From contig NZ_JAERRG010000003.1 in NCBI RefSeq assembly GCF_016741935.1, forward strand, positions 372,001 through 436,000: DNA of 64,000 nucleotides, given 5' to 3'. The position numbers were made by a program, and so were the translations under genes. The DNA is from Streptomyces endocoffeicus (GTDB taxonomy: Bacteria > Actinomycetota > Actinomycetes > Streptomycetales > Streptomycetaceae). The notes beneath the pieces are model-generated. The model was not told the DNA's origin and did not search any database. It worked only from the letters and a program-made list of their open reading frames with translations. Position 1 is the first letter of the stretch. Each line of letters opens with the position of its first letter. Shown here piece by piece: positions 49,451 through 57,992 of this stretch.

Positions 49451-49571
49451 ACGTTGAATCTGGCGCTGTCATCGGACCTATCTTCCTCTTGATGTGGACG
49501 CGTCATCCTCTAGGCGGTAGCTTCTGCGAAAAGTTCAGACCTGAGCAAGGCTCTCCGAGAGGATTGATCGG

Positions 49572-50363
49572 ATGTTAGCGAAACGGGTCTGCAAACGGAT
49601 CCACCTGCTCTGCGTCGCCGGCGCACTGGTCGGCGGCCTCGCCCTCAGCGGTGGCACCGCGACGGCCGGAGCCCGGAGCGACGCGGGTGTCCGGGCATTG
49701 CCCGCCGGGGTCTACTTCCAGAACGAGGGCACCGTCGAGGGGTGGTCCAACTACCCGCAGAAGCCCCAGAAGCAAGGCGTCATCCGTAATGTCACCACCC
49801 CCGCCTACAAGGGCGGCAACGCCATCGAGGCCAAGCAGACGTACATCAACGAGGGCGGCGGCTACCACTCCGAGACCATACAGGCCTCCACCCAGGCCGT
49901 CGGCCAGGACCGCTACTACGGCCAGGCCGTCTACCTCGCCCCCAACTGGCAGTTCCACAACCAGAACGTCACCTTCCAGCAGTGGTCGCCCGAGGATCCC
50001 GAGGGCCCCTGGGAGCTGATGTTCATCCAGAACGACGAGCTGCGCATCGGCGGGTCCGGGGGCATCAGCGCGAACGTCGCCAAGGTGACCGATCTGCGTG
50101 GCACCTGGATCCGGATCGTCACCCGCCTGAAGTTCCACGCGACCGACGGCGCCTTCGAGATCTGGGTCAACGGCGTGAAGAAGTACAGCAGGACCGGTGT
50201 CACCGTGCTGCCCAAGACGTCGAACACGGTCCGCTGGTCGTCCGGGATCTACTGCACGGGCTGGCGCGAGAACCTGCCCGCGGGCCCGTCGGAGCTCTCC
50301 GTCTTCCATGACCAGGCGCGCATCGCCAACTCCTACAGCCTGGCCGAGCCCGCCAACTGGTGA
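49572..50363 (+). CDS. Secreted polysaccharide lyase (heparin lyase I/PL20-like)
   Basis: A 263-residue secreted beta-jelly-roll protein. The signal peptide is CKRIHLLCVAGALVGGLALS through TATAGA. The mature part shows EGWSNYPQKPQKQGVIRNVT, AYKGGNAIEAKQTYINEGGG, YHSETIQASTQAVGQDRYYG and FHNQNVTFQQWSPEDPEGP, typical of glucuronan lyase (PL20)/heparinase-I-fold enzymes. It would cleave an acidic polysaccharide by beta-elimination outside the cell. It is a second lyase besides the PL7 enzyme at 29 kb. The gene stands alone, convergent with the PixA-like gene. Confidence 0.85.
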   Translation: MLAKRVCKRIHLLCVAGALVGGLALSGGTATAGARSDAGVRALPAGVYFQNEGTVEGWSNYPQKPQKQGVIRNVTTPAYKGGNAIEAKQTYINEGGGYHSETIQASTQAVGQDRYYGQAVYLAPNWQFHNQNVTFQQWSPEDPEGPWELMFIQNDELRIGGSGGISANVAKVTDLRGTWIRIVTRLKFHATDGAFEIWVNGVKKYSRTGVTVLPKTSNTVRWSSGIYCTGWRENLPAGPSELSVFHDQARIANSYSLAEPANW

Positions 50364-50379
50364 CTACGGTCGGGCCGGA

Positions 50380-50419
50380 GTCCCGTAGGCGGTGCGGACA
50401 CCCGCGCCGCCTACGGGAC
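50380..50419. terminator. Bidirectional terminator
   Basis: GTCCCGTAGGCGG (50380-50392) pairs perfectly with CCGCCTACGGGAC (50407-50419) around a GC-rich 14-base loop. CGGTCGGG/CCCGACCG arms flank it and extend the stem with bulges. It lies between the convergent lyase and PixA-like genes. Confidence 0.85.
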
Positions 50420-50448
50420 GTGCCGCTACCCGACCGCGGGGAGGACCG

Positions 50449-50955
50449 TCAGGATCGCTTCTCGATGGTGATGAACGGGTCCCACTGGAAGTACCCGACC
50501 AGCTGCTGATCGCTGTCCAGGATCTGGAAGTAGAAGTGGTAGGTGACCTCGCCGATCTTCTTGACGTCCGCCTCCCAGAAGTGATCCTCGTAGTCCTGTG
50601 TGTCGAAGTCCGGCCGGTCGGTGGCCCCGTCCTTCGGGATCGGATAGGTGCCGTCGCCGATCACGACCCGCGGTGTGCTGATGAGCGGGTCGGCGCTCAC
50701 GTACCGGTACAGCAAGGCGCAGTACTCGCTGTTGAGCGACAGCGTCGTCTCGCGCCACCGGATGATGTCCCTGGGGTTGGCGCGGAAGTTCAGCTCGGCA
50801 CCCGAGGTGCCGACGACGCGGTCCTGGCGCGTCGTCATATAGATCAGGCTCTGGTCGACATACGTCGGCTCGTTGTAGTCCTTTGACGCGTCGGGATACC
50901 GCTTGGCGATCGAGTACGCGTCGAACGCGATCAATACATTGATGATCTCCGACAT
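50449..50955 (-). CDS. AidA/PixA inclusion-body family protein
   Basis: A 168-residue protein of the PixA/AidA family. It has NVLIAFDAYSIAKRYPDASK, YVDQSLIYMTTRQDRVVGTS, GAELNFRANPRDIIRWRETT and YHFYFQILDSDQQLVGYFQW, all family hallmarks. PixA forms intracellular crystalline inclusions in Xenorhabdus; the role is not established. It starts 4 bp after the ThDP-decarboxylase stop, with a very strong AAAGGAGAG, which suggests high-level translation. Its place in an amino-acid oxidase/decarboxylase operon is unusual and may mean it binds the product. Confidence 0.88.
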   Translation of the reverse strand: MSEIINVLIAFDAYSIAKRYPDASKDYNEPTYVDQSLIYMTTRQDRVVGTSGAELNFRANPRDIIRWRETTLSLNSEYCALLYRYVSADPLISTPRVVIGDGTYPIPKDGATDRPDFDTQDYEDHFWEADVKKIGEVTYHFYFQILDSDQQLVGYFQWDPFITIEKRS

Positions 50956-50959
50956 TTTC

Positions 50960-52807
50960 CTACTCTCCTTTTACCTTGTACGCCATGGCCCGCGGGTAGT
51001 CGTGCCGGTGCAGGCGGACCCGGATCAGCAGTGGTCCGGAATTGACCGGGTCGGTCGGGTCGGTGAGGCGGGCCAGCAGCTCGTCCAGCTCGGCGGCGTA
51101 CGCCACGCTGACCCCGTGCGCCGGGGTCTTCTTGTCCGAGAAGACATCCGCCAGCCGCTCGTAGTGCCACGGGTGGAGGACGTTGTAGAAGTCCGCGCCA
51201 TCGGTGTCATCGGCGCCGTGGGAGTCCCGGTCCGCGTAGTAGGACGGGTGCACCAGCATCTGCTCGATGCCGTAGAAGTGCCCGTTGTCCATCACGAACA
51301 CCACCGACCGCAGCCCGAGCCTGGTGTGGGTGGAGATCTCCTGGCAGGTCTCCTGGAAGGCGCCGTCGCCGACGAACACCATCGGGCGGGCGTGGCCGCG
51401 CTCGGGGGCGAGCGCCGCGCCGGTGGCCGCGCCCACGGACCAGCCGATGGACAGCCAGCTGACCTGGGACAGGAAGCCGCCCGCCGGCAGGGTCAGGTTC
51501 ATCGAGCCGATGAGGGAGAACGCGGCGTCGGAGACCACCGTCCAGCTCTCCCGGGTCTCCTTGGCCAGGAAGTGGTTGATCCGGTCGAACACCCCGTCGT
51601 ACGTGAGCCGTTCGCCGGACCCGGACGACGAGCCGCCGGCGCGGAGCGTCGTGGCGCGGTGGTCCTCGAGGGAGGCGGGACGGTCCTCGGCTGCGCCGTG
51701 GTGGGCGTGGGCCTCGGCGTAGTAGTCGGCGGTCAGGCCACCGGAGCCGAAGCGCGCCACCAGCGCGTCCTGGAGGGCCGGTATCAGCCGGGCGAGCTGG
51801 ACGTCGGGGAAGTACTGGGTGCCGACGCTGACACCGCCCCGGGCCGCCACCACCCAGTCCGTGCCGACAGACAGTTCACCGCCGAGGTTCTTCGAGGTGG
51901 ACCAGGTGCCGAGGCCGATCCGGCAGGTGGCCCAGTCCTTGAAGACCGAGTGCACATCCGGGTGGCTGGCCTTGCCGTTGTAGACACCGTGGAACTGCGG
52001 CAGCCGCTCGTCGAGGACGGCCTTGGCGCCGACGGTGGTGCAGAACGGCACCCCGGTGGCCTGCGTCAGGTCGGAGAGCTGCCGGTCGAGGCGGAACCGC
52101 TCGACCTCCTCGCCCGCCCATACGATCGGCCGGGGCCTGCCGTCCGGGCCGGGGTGCTCCTCGACCAGCGTGAGGATCGCGGCGACGGCGCCCGCCAGCA
52201 TGGCCTGGTTGCGCGCGCTGAACGGCCGCTCGCGGCGCAGCAGCGGCTGCTCGGCGACGGCACACGGCTCGTCCCACAGATCCTCCATCACCTCCAGATA
52301 GACGGGCCTGCGCTCGGACAGACAGGCGGTGAGCGCGGCGTCGATCTGGCCCGGGGCGAGGCCCGGATTGGAGATGACCTGCGCCTCCACCGTGACCTGC
52401 CGGTAGGCGTCCAGGTTGCTCTCCCGGCGCGGGCTCATATGGGAGGTGAGCAGGCCGAGGGCGCGGTAGTTCTGCCACTGCTCGTACGGCGGGCAGGCGT
52501 TGATGGCGATGAGCGGGACGTGCTCCACATACGCCCCGCCACAGGCGTTGAGCAGGTTGAACGCGCCGACGCTGTAGGTGACCGCGGCCGCGCCGATGCC
52601 ATGGAGACGGGCGTAGGAGTCGGCGGCCTGGCCCGCGCCGCCCTCGGTGGGGGTGCCGACCCACTCGACGTCGCCCTCGGCCCGAAGAGTGGTGAGGAAC
52701 GGGCCGAGGTGGTTGCCGGGCACCCCGAACAGATGGGTGATGCCCAGCTCGGCCAGGCGGCGGGCCAGATAGCGGGCGACCGTGCACTCGGGGGTGATGG
52801 CGGTCAT
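50960..52807 (-). CDS. ThDP-dependent 2-oxo-acid decarboxylase-like enzyme
   Basis: A 615-residue thiamine-diphosphate enzyme of the pyruvate/indolepyruvate decarboxylase superfamily. The N-terminal catalytic Glu is in [17 protein letters not shown]; the ThDP/Mg motif runs from [14 protein letters not shown] to [15 protein letters not shown] long insert ([20 protein letters not shown] region) separates the middle and C-terminal domains. The ATG at 52807 overlaps the stop of the amino-acid oxidase gene (ATGA). It could decarboxylate the 2-oxo acid produced by that oxidase to an aldehyde. The exact substrate, aromatic or branched, is unknown. Confidence 0.88.
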   Translation of the reverse strand: MTAITPECTVARYLARRLAELGITHLFGVPGNHLGPFLTTLRAEGDVEWVGTPTEGGAGQAADSYARLHGIGAAAVTYSVGAFNLLNACGGAYVEHVPLIAINACPPYEQWQNYRALGLLTSHMSPRRESNLDAYRQVTVEAQVISNPGLAPGQIDAALTACLSERRPVYLEVMEDLWDEPCAVAEQPLLRRERPFSARNQAMLAGAVAAILTLVEEHPGPDGRPRPIVWAGEEVERFRLDRQLSDLTQATGVPFCTTVGAKAVLDERLPQFHGVYNGKASHPDVHSVFKDWATCRIGLGTWSTSKNLGGELSVGTDWVVAARGGVSVGTQYFPDVQLARLIPALQDALVARFGSGGLTADYYAEAHAHHGAAEDRPASLEDHRATTLRAGGSSSGSGERLTYDGVFDRINHFLAKETRESWTVVSDAAFSLIGSMNLTLPAGGFLSQVSWLSIGWSVGAATGAALAPERGHARPMVFVGDGAFQETCQEISTHTRLGLRSVVFVMDNGHFYGIEQMLVHPSYYADRDSHGADDTDGADFYNVLHPWHYERLADVFSDKKTPAHGVSVAYAAELDELLARLTDPTDPVNSGPLLIRVRLHRHDYPRAMAYKVKGE

Positions 52808-54840
52808 GAGCCGCCCTCCTGGTCCGGGCCCGGGGTGGTGAGCGGCGGTGCCTGGTGGACGGCGGTGGCGGCGCGGATGGCGCTCTCCAGGGCGCCCTCG
52901 ATCCAGGCGTGTTTGAGGGAGGTGTGCTCCCCGGCGAAGTGCACCGGGCCCTCGGGGCGGGAGGCGTCCAGATGGAAGCTGGTCATCTGGTGTGGGGTGT
53001 ACGTGGCGGCCTCGCCGAAGGCGTACGGGTCGCGGGCCCAGCTCTTGGTGGCGCCCAGACCGGTGAAGAACACCTCGATGCGGCGGCCGTGCAGGGCCTG
53101 GAGGTTGCGCAGGGCGTAGACATAGCGCTCCACCTCGCGCATGGAGTCCCAGCGCGCGGCGTCGTCGGACCAGGAGTACGAGGCGAGCACCACACCGCCG
53201 GTGCTGCCCTCGACCGGGTGCGAGGGGTAGTAGATGAACCGGTTGGGGTTGTCGGTGGCGGAGCCGCCACCGAAGCAGTGGGTGGCGGGGCGCACGGCCG
53301 GGCCGCGCAGTGGCATGACGCTGTTGACCTGGCGTAACTCCTCGGTGACCCCGCTGTCCTTGACCGCGGCGCCGAGCAGGTCGCGGCCCGCCTCGGCGAG
53401 CGCGGGAACGGGATCGGGGCCGGTCCCGCCGCCGCGCTGGTAGTACTCGTAGAGGCCCGGTGTGATGCTGTCGAGCTCCTCTCGCCAGTCGTCCTCGGTG
53501 AACTCCCACCACCGGTGGCTGAACTCCAGCAGCACCTTGGTGGCCGAGTCGTAGTGGGTCTCGATGATGGCGCGGCGCTTCTTGTACGACATCGAGGGGA
53601 CGATCTCCACGAACCGCAGGGTGGAGAACGGGATGGCGACGATGGCCAGATCCGCGGTCCACAGGCGCGTCGGACCCGCCGGGTTGTCCTCGGCCACGGT
53701 CTGCACGGCCACGCCCCATCCGTCGGGTCCGACGGCGCCGGTGCCCTCGGGCGTGGTGTCGCGGCTGGGGTCGAAGTACTCCAGGCGGATCATGCGGTGA
53801 CCGAACCGCACCTCGTCGCGCAGACCCCGGTGGAGGGCGTCCGGAAGCCGCCAGCTGCCGCCGGGTATCTCCCAGTACCGCACACCGGGGCTGATGTCGG
53901 TGTGGCTCAGGAAGCTGTGGAAGAAGGAGAGATGGAGCCGCGAGGACATGTTCTCCAGCGTTCCGACCGCCTCGATGGCCTCGTCGCTGAGCCCGGCGTA
54001 GTCGCGCAGGAAGCCACCCATCGAATAGCCGTCGAAGTCACGGATCACCCGGGCCCAGCCCTCGATCCACTCCTCGAGCGGCTTGTTGACCCGCTTCCCG
54101 TCCACCACGTCGGAGTAGTAGTCCCGCACGCTCTCCAGCGCGTCGTCGACCATCCGCACGGCGGGGGCGCGGACCTCGTCGTCGGTGAGGTGGAAACCCT
54201 CGTTGATCTTCTCCGGGACGGCGCTGTAGTCGGCGCGCCGCACTTGGACGCGGTTGGTGCGGATCCAGGTGTTGCCGCGCTTGTCGGGCGCGCGGAAGTC
54301 GGGGCTGTCGTCGCCGTAGGTCCAGGTGCGGCCGGTGAAGGAGGTGTACGTCACCGGGGGGACGGGGACATCGGGCCCGCTGCCGGTGGCGGGGTCCACG
54401 TCCACGTTGTAGAACAGGCGGCGGCCGAGCCCGAGTTTGTCGACGAGGGCGAGGACGAGCGGGTGGAAGTCGGGCAGCCGCATGGCGCCGGCCTCGGCGT
54501 ACTGGGCGGCGTCGTCGAACGGCTGGTGGTGTTTGGTGGTGCGGAAGGTCTTGACGCGCCCGCCGACACGGCCGGTGTTGGCATCGAGGATGGTGACGTC
54601 GTGGCCCGCGTCCTTGAGCAGGCGGCCGGCCACCAGGCCGGTGATCCCGGCGCCGATGATGAGGATCTTCTTGCGGGGGTGGCGGGTGACGCCGAGGCTG
54701 CCCGTGTCGATGAGGGTGTGGAGATAGCCGAGTTTGAGGTCGGTGTTGTCCGGTCCGATGAGGAGGAGTTCGCGGGCCAGCTTGAGACAGGTCTGCCAGC
54801 GCGCACGGGTGGCGGAGTTTTCGCGTGGAGCGTCGGTCAT
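52804..54840 (-). CDS. FAD-dependent L-amino-acid/monoamine oxidase
   Basis: A 678-residue flavoenzyme of the amine oxidase family, of the size of L-phenylalanine or L-glutamate oxidases. A helical N-terminal region of about 57 residues precedes [20 protein letters not shown] and [12 protein letters not shown]. The mid-part has [20 protein letters not shown], and the C-terminal FAD contact is [20 protein letters not shown]. It should turn an L-amino acid into its 2-oxo acid with H2O2 and ammonia. It leads an operon with the ThDP enzyme (ATGA) and the PixA-like gene. The promoter has a 9-bp-arm palindrome. Confidence 0.88.
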   Translation of the reverse strand: MTDAPRENSATRARWQTCLKLARELLLIGPDNTDLKLGYLHTLIDTGSLGVTRHPRKKILIIGAGITGLVAGRLLKDAGHDVTILDANTGRVGGRVKTFRTTKHHQPFDDAAQYAEAGAMRLPDFHPLVLALVDKLGLGRRLFYNVDVDPATGSGPDVPVPPVTYTSFTGRTWTYGDDSPDFRAPDKRGNTWIRTNRVQVRRADYSAVPEKINEGFHLTDDEVRAPAVRMVDDALESVRDYYSDVVDGKRVNKPLEEWIEGWARVIRDFDGYSMGGFLRDYAGLSDEAIEAVGTLENMSSRLHLSFFHSFLSHTDISPGVRYWEIPGGSWRLPDALHRGLRDEVRFGHRMIRLEYFDPSRDTTPEGTGAVGPDGWGVAVQTVAEDNPAGPTRLWTADLAIVAIPFSTLRFVEIVPSMSYKKRRAIIETHYDSATKVLLEFSHRWWEFTEDDWREELDSITPGLYEYYQRGGGTGPDPVPALAEAGRDLLGAAVKDSGVTEELRQVNSVMPLRGPAVRPATHCFGGGSATDNPNRFIYYPSHPVEGSTGGVVLASYSWSDDAARWDSMREVERYVYALRNLQALHGRRIEVFFTGLGATKSWARDPYAFGEAATYTPHQMTSFHLDASRPEGPVHFAGEHTSLKHAWIEGALESAIRAATAVHQAPPLTTPGPDQEGGS

Positions 54841-54860
54841 AGCTTGCGATCGTAGATTTG

Positions 54861-54882
54861 AAGAAACGATTTCTCGTTTCTT
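54861..54882. promoter_or_regulatory. Palindrome AAGAAACGA-N4-TCGTTTCTT in the oxidase promoter
   Basis: A perfect inverted repeat with 9-bp arms and a TTTC centre lies 21 bp upstream of the oxidase start, in a strikingly AT-rich stretch (54855-54910). It is a strong operator candidate, but no regulator gene adjoins it. Between here and 55259 no convincing gene is seen. Confidence 0.65.
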
Positions 54883-55259
54883 TCAAAAGGTAATGTATGG
54901 GTAAAGTCCTAAAAGGGCGGACCTGGTGACTGACGGAATTTCGACTTGCTGGATTTTCCCTGGACGGAGCCCGAGATCCGGCTGGGACGGGTGCTTCACC
55001 AGGGGTCGAAGGGGAAGGGAGGCGCGGTGGCGTCAGGGCCTCGGCGAACTCGGTGGCCCTCGCGACGATGGGCGCAACGGGGCCGGGTCGGCCATGTTCG
55101 AGATATGGACGGACGTCGAACTGCTGCCCGATAATGAAGAAAGGCGCGCCGCAGCGATACCTATGGCCGCTCGGGTGCCTTTCAGAAACCCATTCCGATG
55201 GGTCCGACCGCCCATCCGAATTGGTTTCAGGCCGTCAAGGACGTGGCGTACGGGAAATG

Positions 55260-55299
55260 AGTTGAGCGGGTTTCCGGCGCGCCGGAAACCCGCTCAACT
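55260..55299. terminator. 40-bp perfect palindrome, probable terminator of the truncated MFS gene
   Basis: The 20 bases from 55260 (AGTTGAGCGGGTTTCCGGCG) are followed at once by their exact reverse complement to 55299. As RNA this is a long hairpin, 12 bp beyond the MFS stop. The preceding 54883-55259 stretch has weak coding character and no recognised gene. Confidence 0.85.
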
Positions 55300-55311
55300 G
55301 CTGTATGGGAC

Positions 55312-56030
55312 TTACGTCGGAGTCGTCACCGCTTCCCGGCTCACCGCGCCGTCCCGAGCGGCCGCACCGGCCTCCGCGTCCAGGCTTCGGCGGAAGGTCT
55401 CGGGAGCGACCGCCATCGTGGCCGCGGCGATGAGGGCACCCGCCGCCACCAGGGCCATCAGGCTCCAGGACGCCCCGCCGCTCCACAGGACCACCGACGT
55501 GGCCAGCATCGGGGTGAAGCCGCCGAGCACCACACTGCCTGCCTGGTAGCCGACCGACACTCCGCTGTACCGGACCCGGGCGGGGAACAGTTCGGCGTAG
55601 AACGCGGCCAGCGGGCCGAACACCGCGCCATGTCCCAGGGCCATCATCAGGACCAGGGCCAGACAGATCAGCACCGGCGACCGGGTGTCGACCATCAGGA
55701 AGAACGGTCCCGCGAAGGCCGCCATGAAGAGCGCGCCCCCGATGAACACCGGCCGGCGGCCCACCCGGTCCGAGAGCGCACCCCACAGCGGGATCACCGC
55801 GATGTCCACCGCGGCGGCGATCATCACCCCCGTCAGTCCCACCTGCCGTGACAGATCGAGCTGTTCGGAGAGGTAGGTGAGGATGAAGACGGTGAAGATG
55901 TAGTAGTTGCCGCCCTCCGCGAACCGGGCACCGATGGCGATCAGCACCTCCTTGGGGTGCTTGCGCACCACGTCGACCAGGGGTCGCCGGGACCCTGGGC
56001 GTTCACGCCCGGGAGGAAGCGCTTCTTGAC
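55312..56030 (-). pseudogene. MHS-type MFS transporter, N-terminal half missing
   Basis: The C-terminal half of a metabolite:H+ symporter: RRPLVDVVRKHPKEVLIAIG, FAEGGNYYIFTVFILTYLSE, GALSDRVGRRPVFIGGALFM, AFYAELFPARVRYSGVSVGY and a normal end with about six membrane segments. Reading upstream, the frame (QEALPPGRERPGSRR) stays protein-like right up to the TTGAC at 56026-56030, where the IS200/IS605 element begins. No N-terminal half is found beyond the element's other end, so the gene was cut by insertion and its 5' part deleted or moved. An upstream ATG at 56055 lies inside the element and is not a true start. Confidence 0.85.
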
Positions 56031-56070
56031 GCTGCTCTGACCCGCGCGGGCGCACGCGTCTGCGCTGACC

Positions 56071-56499
56071 TCAGCTGGGACGTTTTTGGCTCTCGATGTA
56101 ATCCTTGATGACGGCGAGCGGGGCGCCCCCGCATGAGGCGGCGAAGTAGGACGGCGACCAAAAGTGCTCACCCCACAGGTACTTACGGATATGGGCTGGG
56201 AACTCCTGCCGCAGGCGCCGGGCGGAGACACCCTTGAGGGAGCCTACGAGTCGGGAGATGGCGACCTTGGGCGGGTAGTGCACGAGCAGGTGCACGTGAT
56301 CGCGTTCGCCGTTGAACTCCCGCAGCTCCGCGCCGAAGTCGGTGCACACGTCGCGCATGACCTCTTCGCAGCGCCGAAGGATCTCGTCGGTGAATGGTCC
56401 GCGCCGGTACTTGGGGGTGAAGACCAAGTGTGCGTGGAGGGTGCAGACGACGCTACGTCCCATGCGGACATCGGGATTTGGCTCCCAGCGTGGTGACAT
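56071..56499 (-). CDS. tnpA: IS200/IS605 Y1 (HUH) transposase TnpA
   Basis: A 142-residue single-strand transposase. The HUH motif is HVHLLVHYPP (His-Val-His, about residues 68-70) and the nucleophile Tyr is in AVIKDYIESQ near the C-terminus. TLHAHLVFTPKYRRGPFTDE and YFAASCGGAPL are family hallmarks. Length is normal and no frameshift is seen, so it is probably active. It starts 23 bp from the divergent tnpB start. Confidence 0.93.
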   Translation of the reverse strand: MSPRWEPNPDVRMGRSVVCTLHAHLVFTPKYRRGPFTDEILRRCEEVMRDVCTDFGAELREFNGERDHVHLLVHYPPKVAISRLVGSLKGVSARRLRQEFPAHIRKYLWGEHFWSPSYFAASCGGAPLAVIKDYIESQKRPS

Positions 56500-56522
56500 A
56501 GATCAATGCTACGATCACGCCT

Positions 56523-57680
56523 GTGAAGATCGTGACGCAGGTCAAGCTCATGCCGGACGCCGTGCAGGCATCCGTACTTGAGCGCACCCTGCGCACGGTC
56601 AATGACGCCGCGAACTGGGTGTCGGAGGTGGCGTTCGAGCACGGCGTGCCGCGTGAATACGAGCTGCGCAACCACACCTACGCCGAACTCAAAGCCCGTG
56701 GGCTGGGAGCGCAGGCCGCGCAACACGTCATCAAGAAGGTGCGCGACTCGTACACCACACTCAAGGCCAACATCCGTGCCGGAAATCTCGGCAAGGAAGG
56801 CTCGAAGCGTCGTCGCAAGGCCGAGTCCAAGCCGATCACGTTTCGGCCCCAGGCCGCGCAGCCGTATGATGACAGGTGTTTGAGCTGGCGGTACGACCAG
56901 CGGACGGTGTCCATCTGGACCGTGGACGGCCGGGTCAAGAACGTGCCGTTCGTGTGCTCCCCGGACGCGCTCAAGATGCTCCAGGCGCACCGGCAGGGCG
57001 AATCCGACCTGATCGAGCGCGACGGCGTGTTCTACCTCGTCGCCACCTGCGACGTGCCCGAGGCCGAGCAGTACGAACCGGACGGCTTCATCGGCGTGGA
57101 CCTCGGGATCGAGAACATCGCCACCGCCTCCACCGGCTACCTCGCCGCCGGGCGGGGGCTCAACCGGTACCGCAAGCGACAGCTCGCCCTGCGTGCCAAG
57201 CTCCAGAAGAAGCGCACCAAGAGCGCCAAGCGGCGACTCAAGGCCCGCGCCCGCAAAGAGGCGCGGCACGCCGCCAACCAGAACCACATCATCTCCAAGA
57301 CGATCGTGACCGAGGCTGAACGCACCGGACGCGGCCTGTCCCTCGAAGAACTCAAGGGCATCCGCAACCGGGTACGGCTCCGCAAGCCCCAACGGGTCGC
57401 ACTCCACTCCTGGGCATTCGCCCAGCTCGGAGACTTCATCGTCTACAAGGCCAAGCGGGCCGGGGTGCCCCTGGTCTTCGTCGGTCCCGCGTACACGTCG
57501 CAGACGTGTGCCGAGTGTGGCCACGTCGACAAGCGAAACCGTGTCGACCAGGGGCTTTTCATCTGCCGGGGGTGCGGGGTCGTTGCCCACGCTGACCGGA
57601 ACGCTTCCCGCAACATCGCCACCCGTGGCGAGAGTGTGTGGAATGCGGGGCGTGAGTCACGCGTCCCTGCCACCCCATAG
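56523..57680 (+). CDS. tnpB: RNA-guided nuclease TnpB
   Basis: A 385-residue TnpB (OrfB) protein. The RuvC residues are intact: D in FIGVDLGIENIATAS, E in GLSLEELKGIRNR and D in VAHADRNASRNIA. The zinc ribbon is CAECGHVDKRNRVDQG with CRGCG. The basic helix QLALRAKLQKKRTKSAKRRL is typical. The start is the GTG at 56523. The 3' end and the right end of the element should encode the omega RNA. All active residues being present, nuclease function is expected. Confidence 0.93.
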   Translation: MKIVTQVKLMPDAVQASVLERTLRTVNDAANWVSEVAFEHGVPREYELRNHTYAELKARGLGAQAAQHVIKKVRDSYTTLKANIRAGNLGKEGSKRRRKAESKPITFRPQAAQPYDDRCLSWRYDQRTVSIWTVDGRVKNVPFVCSPDALKMLQAHRQGESDLIERDGVFYLVATCDVPEAEQYEPDGFIGVDLGIENIATASTGYLAAGRGLNRYRKRQLALRAKLQKKRTKSAKRRLKARARKEARHAANQNHIISKTIVTEAERTGRGLSLEELKGIRNRVRLRKPQRVALHSWAFAQLGDFIVYKAKRAGVPLVFVGPAYTSQTCAECGHVDKRNRVDQGLFICRGCGVVAHADRNASRNIATRGESVWNAGRESRVPATP

Positions 57681-57780
57681 GGGTGTCTGGACGGAGGAGT
57701 CCACCCTGCAGCCAGCTGGGCACGACCTCCAAACCCGGTCCTTCAGGACCGGGTCAAGTTGACGGTCAGGACCATGACGG
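57681..57780 (+). ncRNA. Predicted omega RNA 3' end with right-end hairpin and guide
   Basis: By the TnpB model the omega RNA covers the tnpB 3' end and the right end, ending in the hairpin 57733-57754 and TCAA, with the guide taken from flanking DNA from 57758 onward (GTTGACGGTCAGGACC). The predicted target-adjacent motif is TTGAC, as at the left flank. The RNA boundaries are not visible in sequence alone. Confidence 0.5.
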
Positions 57781-57812
57781 AGCCAATCTCTCGGCGCCCT
57801 CTCGGACGCATG

Positions 57813-57933
57813 GTTACGTATTCATGGGACCGTACGCCCTCGTTGTGAATACGTAAACATGCACCTGGGGGATCTTTTGCCGACGGCCCCGGCGGGGCGG
57901 CGCTGGGCGCGCCGCTAGGATGACTACGTAAAC
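57813..57933. promoter_or_regulatory. Three GTTTACGTA-type boxes upstream of the LacI gene
   Basis: GTTACGTATTCA (57813-57824) and TGAATACGTAAAC (57846-57858) are inverted copies of one another with 21 bases between. A third partial copy, CTACGTAAAC (57924-57933), lies 60 bp before the LacI start. The TACGTA core is itself palindromic. They are likely operators for the adjacent LacI repressor, controlling itself and formerly the transporter to the left. The rest of 57758-57992 holds no gene. Confidence 0.65.
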
Positions 57934-57992
57934 ACCCATAAGCACCGCCGGGACCGGACGCGGCCCCGCGGATCCGGCGCTACGGAGGAGCT

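Larger units (their letters stand above)
56031..57757. mobile_element. IS200/IS605-family insertion sequence, apparently complete
   Basis: The element has divergent tnpA and tnpB. The left flank ends in TTGAC (56026-56030), the probable target kept at the left end. The right end has the hairpin ACCCGGTCC-TTCA-GGACCGGGT (57733-57754) and terminates in TCAA (57754-57757), as in related IS605 elements. A hairpin GCGCA-N6-TGCGC near 56050-56065 may be the left-end recognition structure. There are no terminal inverted repeats and no target duplication, as expected. End positions are deduced from the family model. Confidence 0.8.

Noticed and set aside
50903..53119. 738-codon forward frame opposite the ThDP decarboxylase
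   Set aside because: Antisense shadow; the reverse strand carries all ThDP motifs and coupled starts and stops.
55941..56231. Separate small reverse gene spanning the IS left border
   Set aside because: It joins transporter and element DNA out of frame with both and has no recognisable features.
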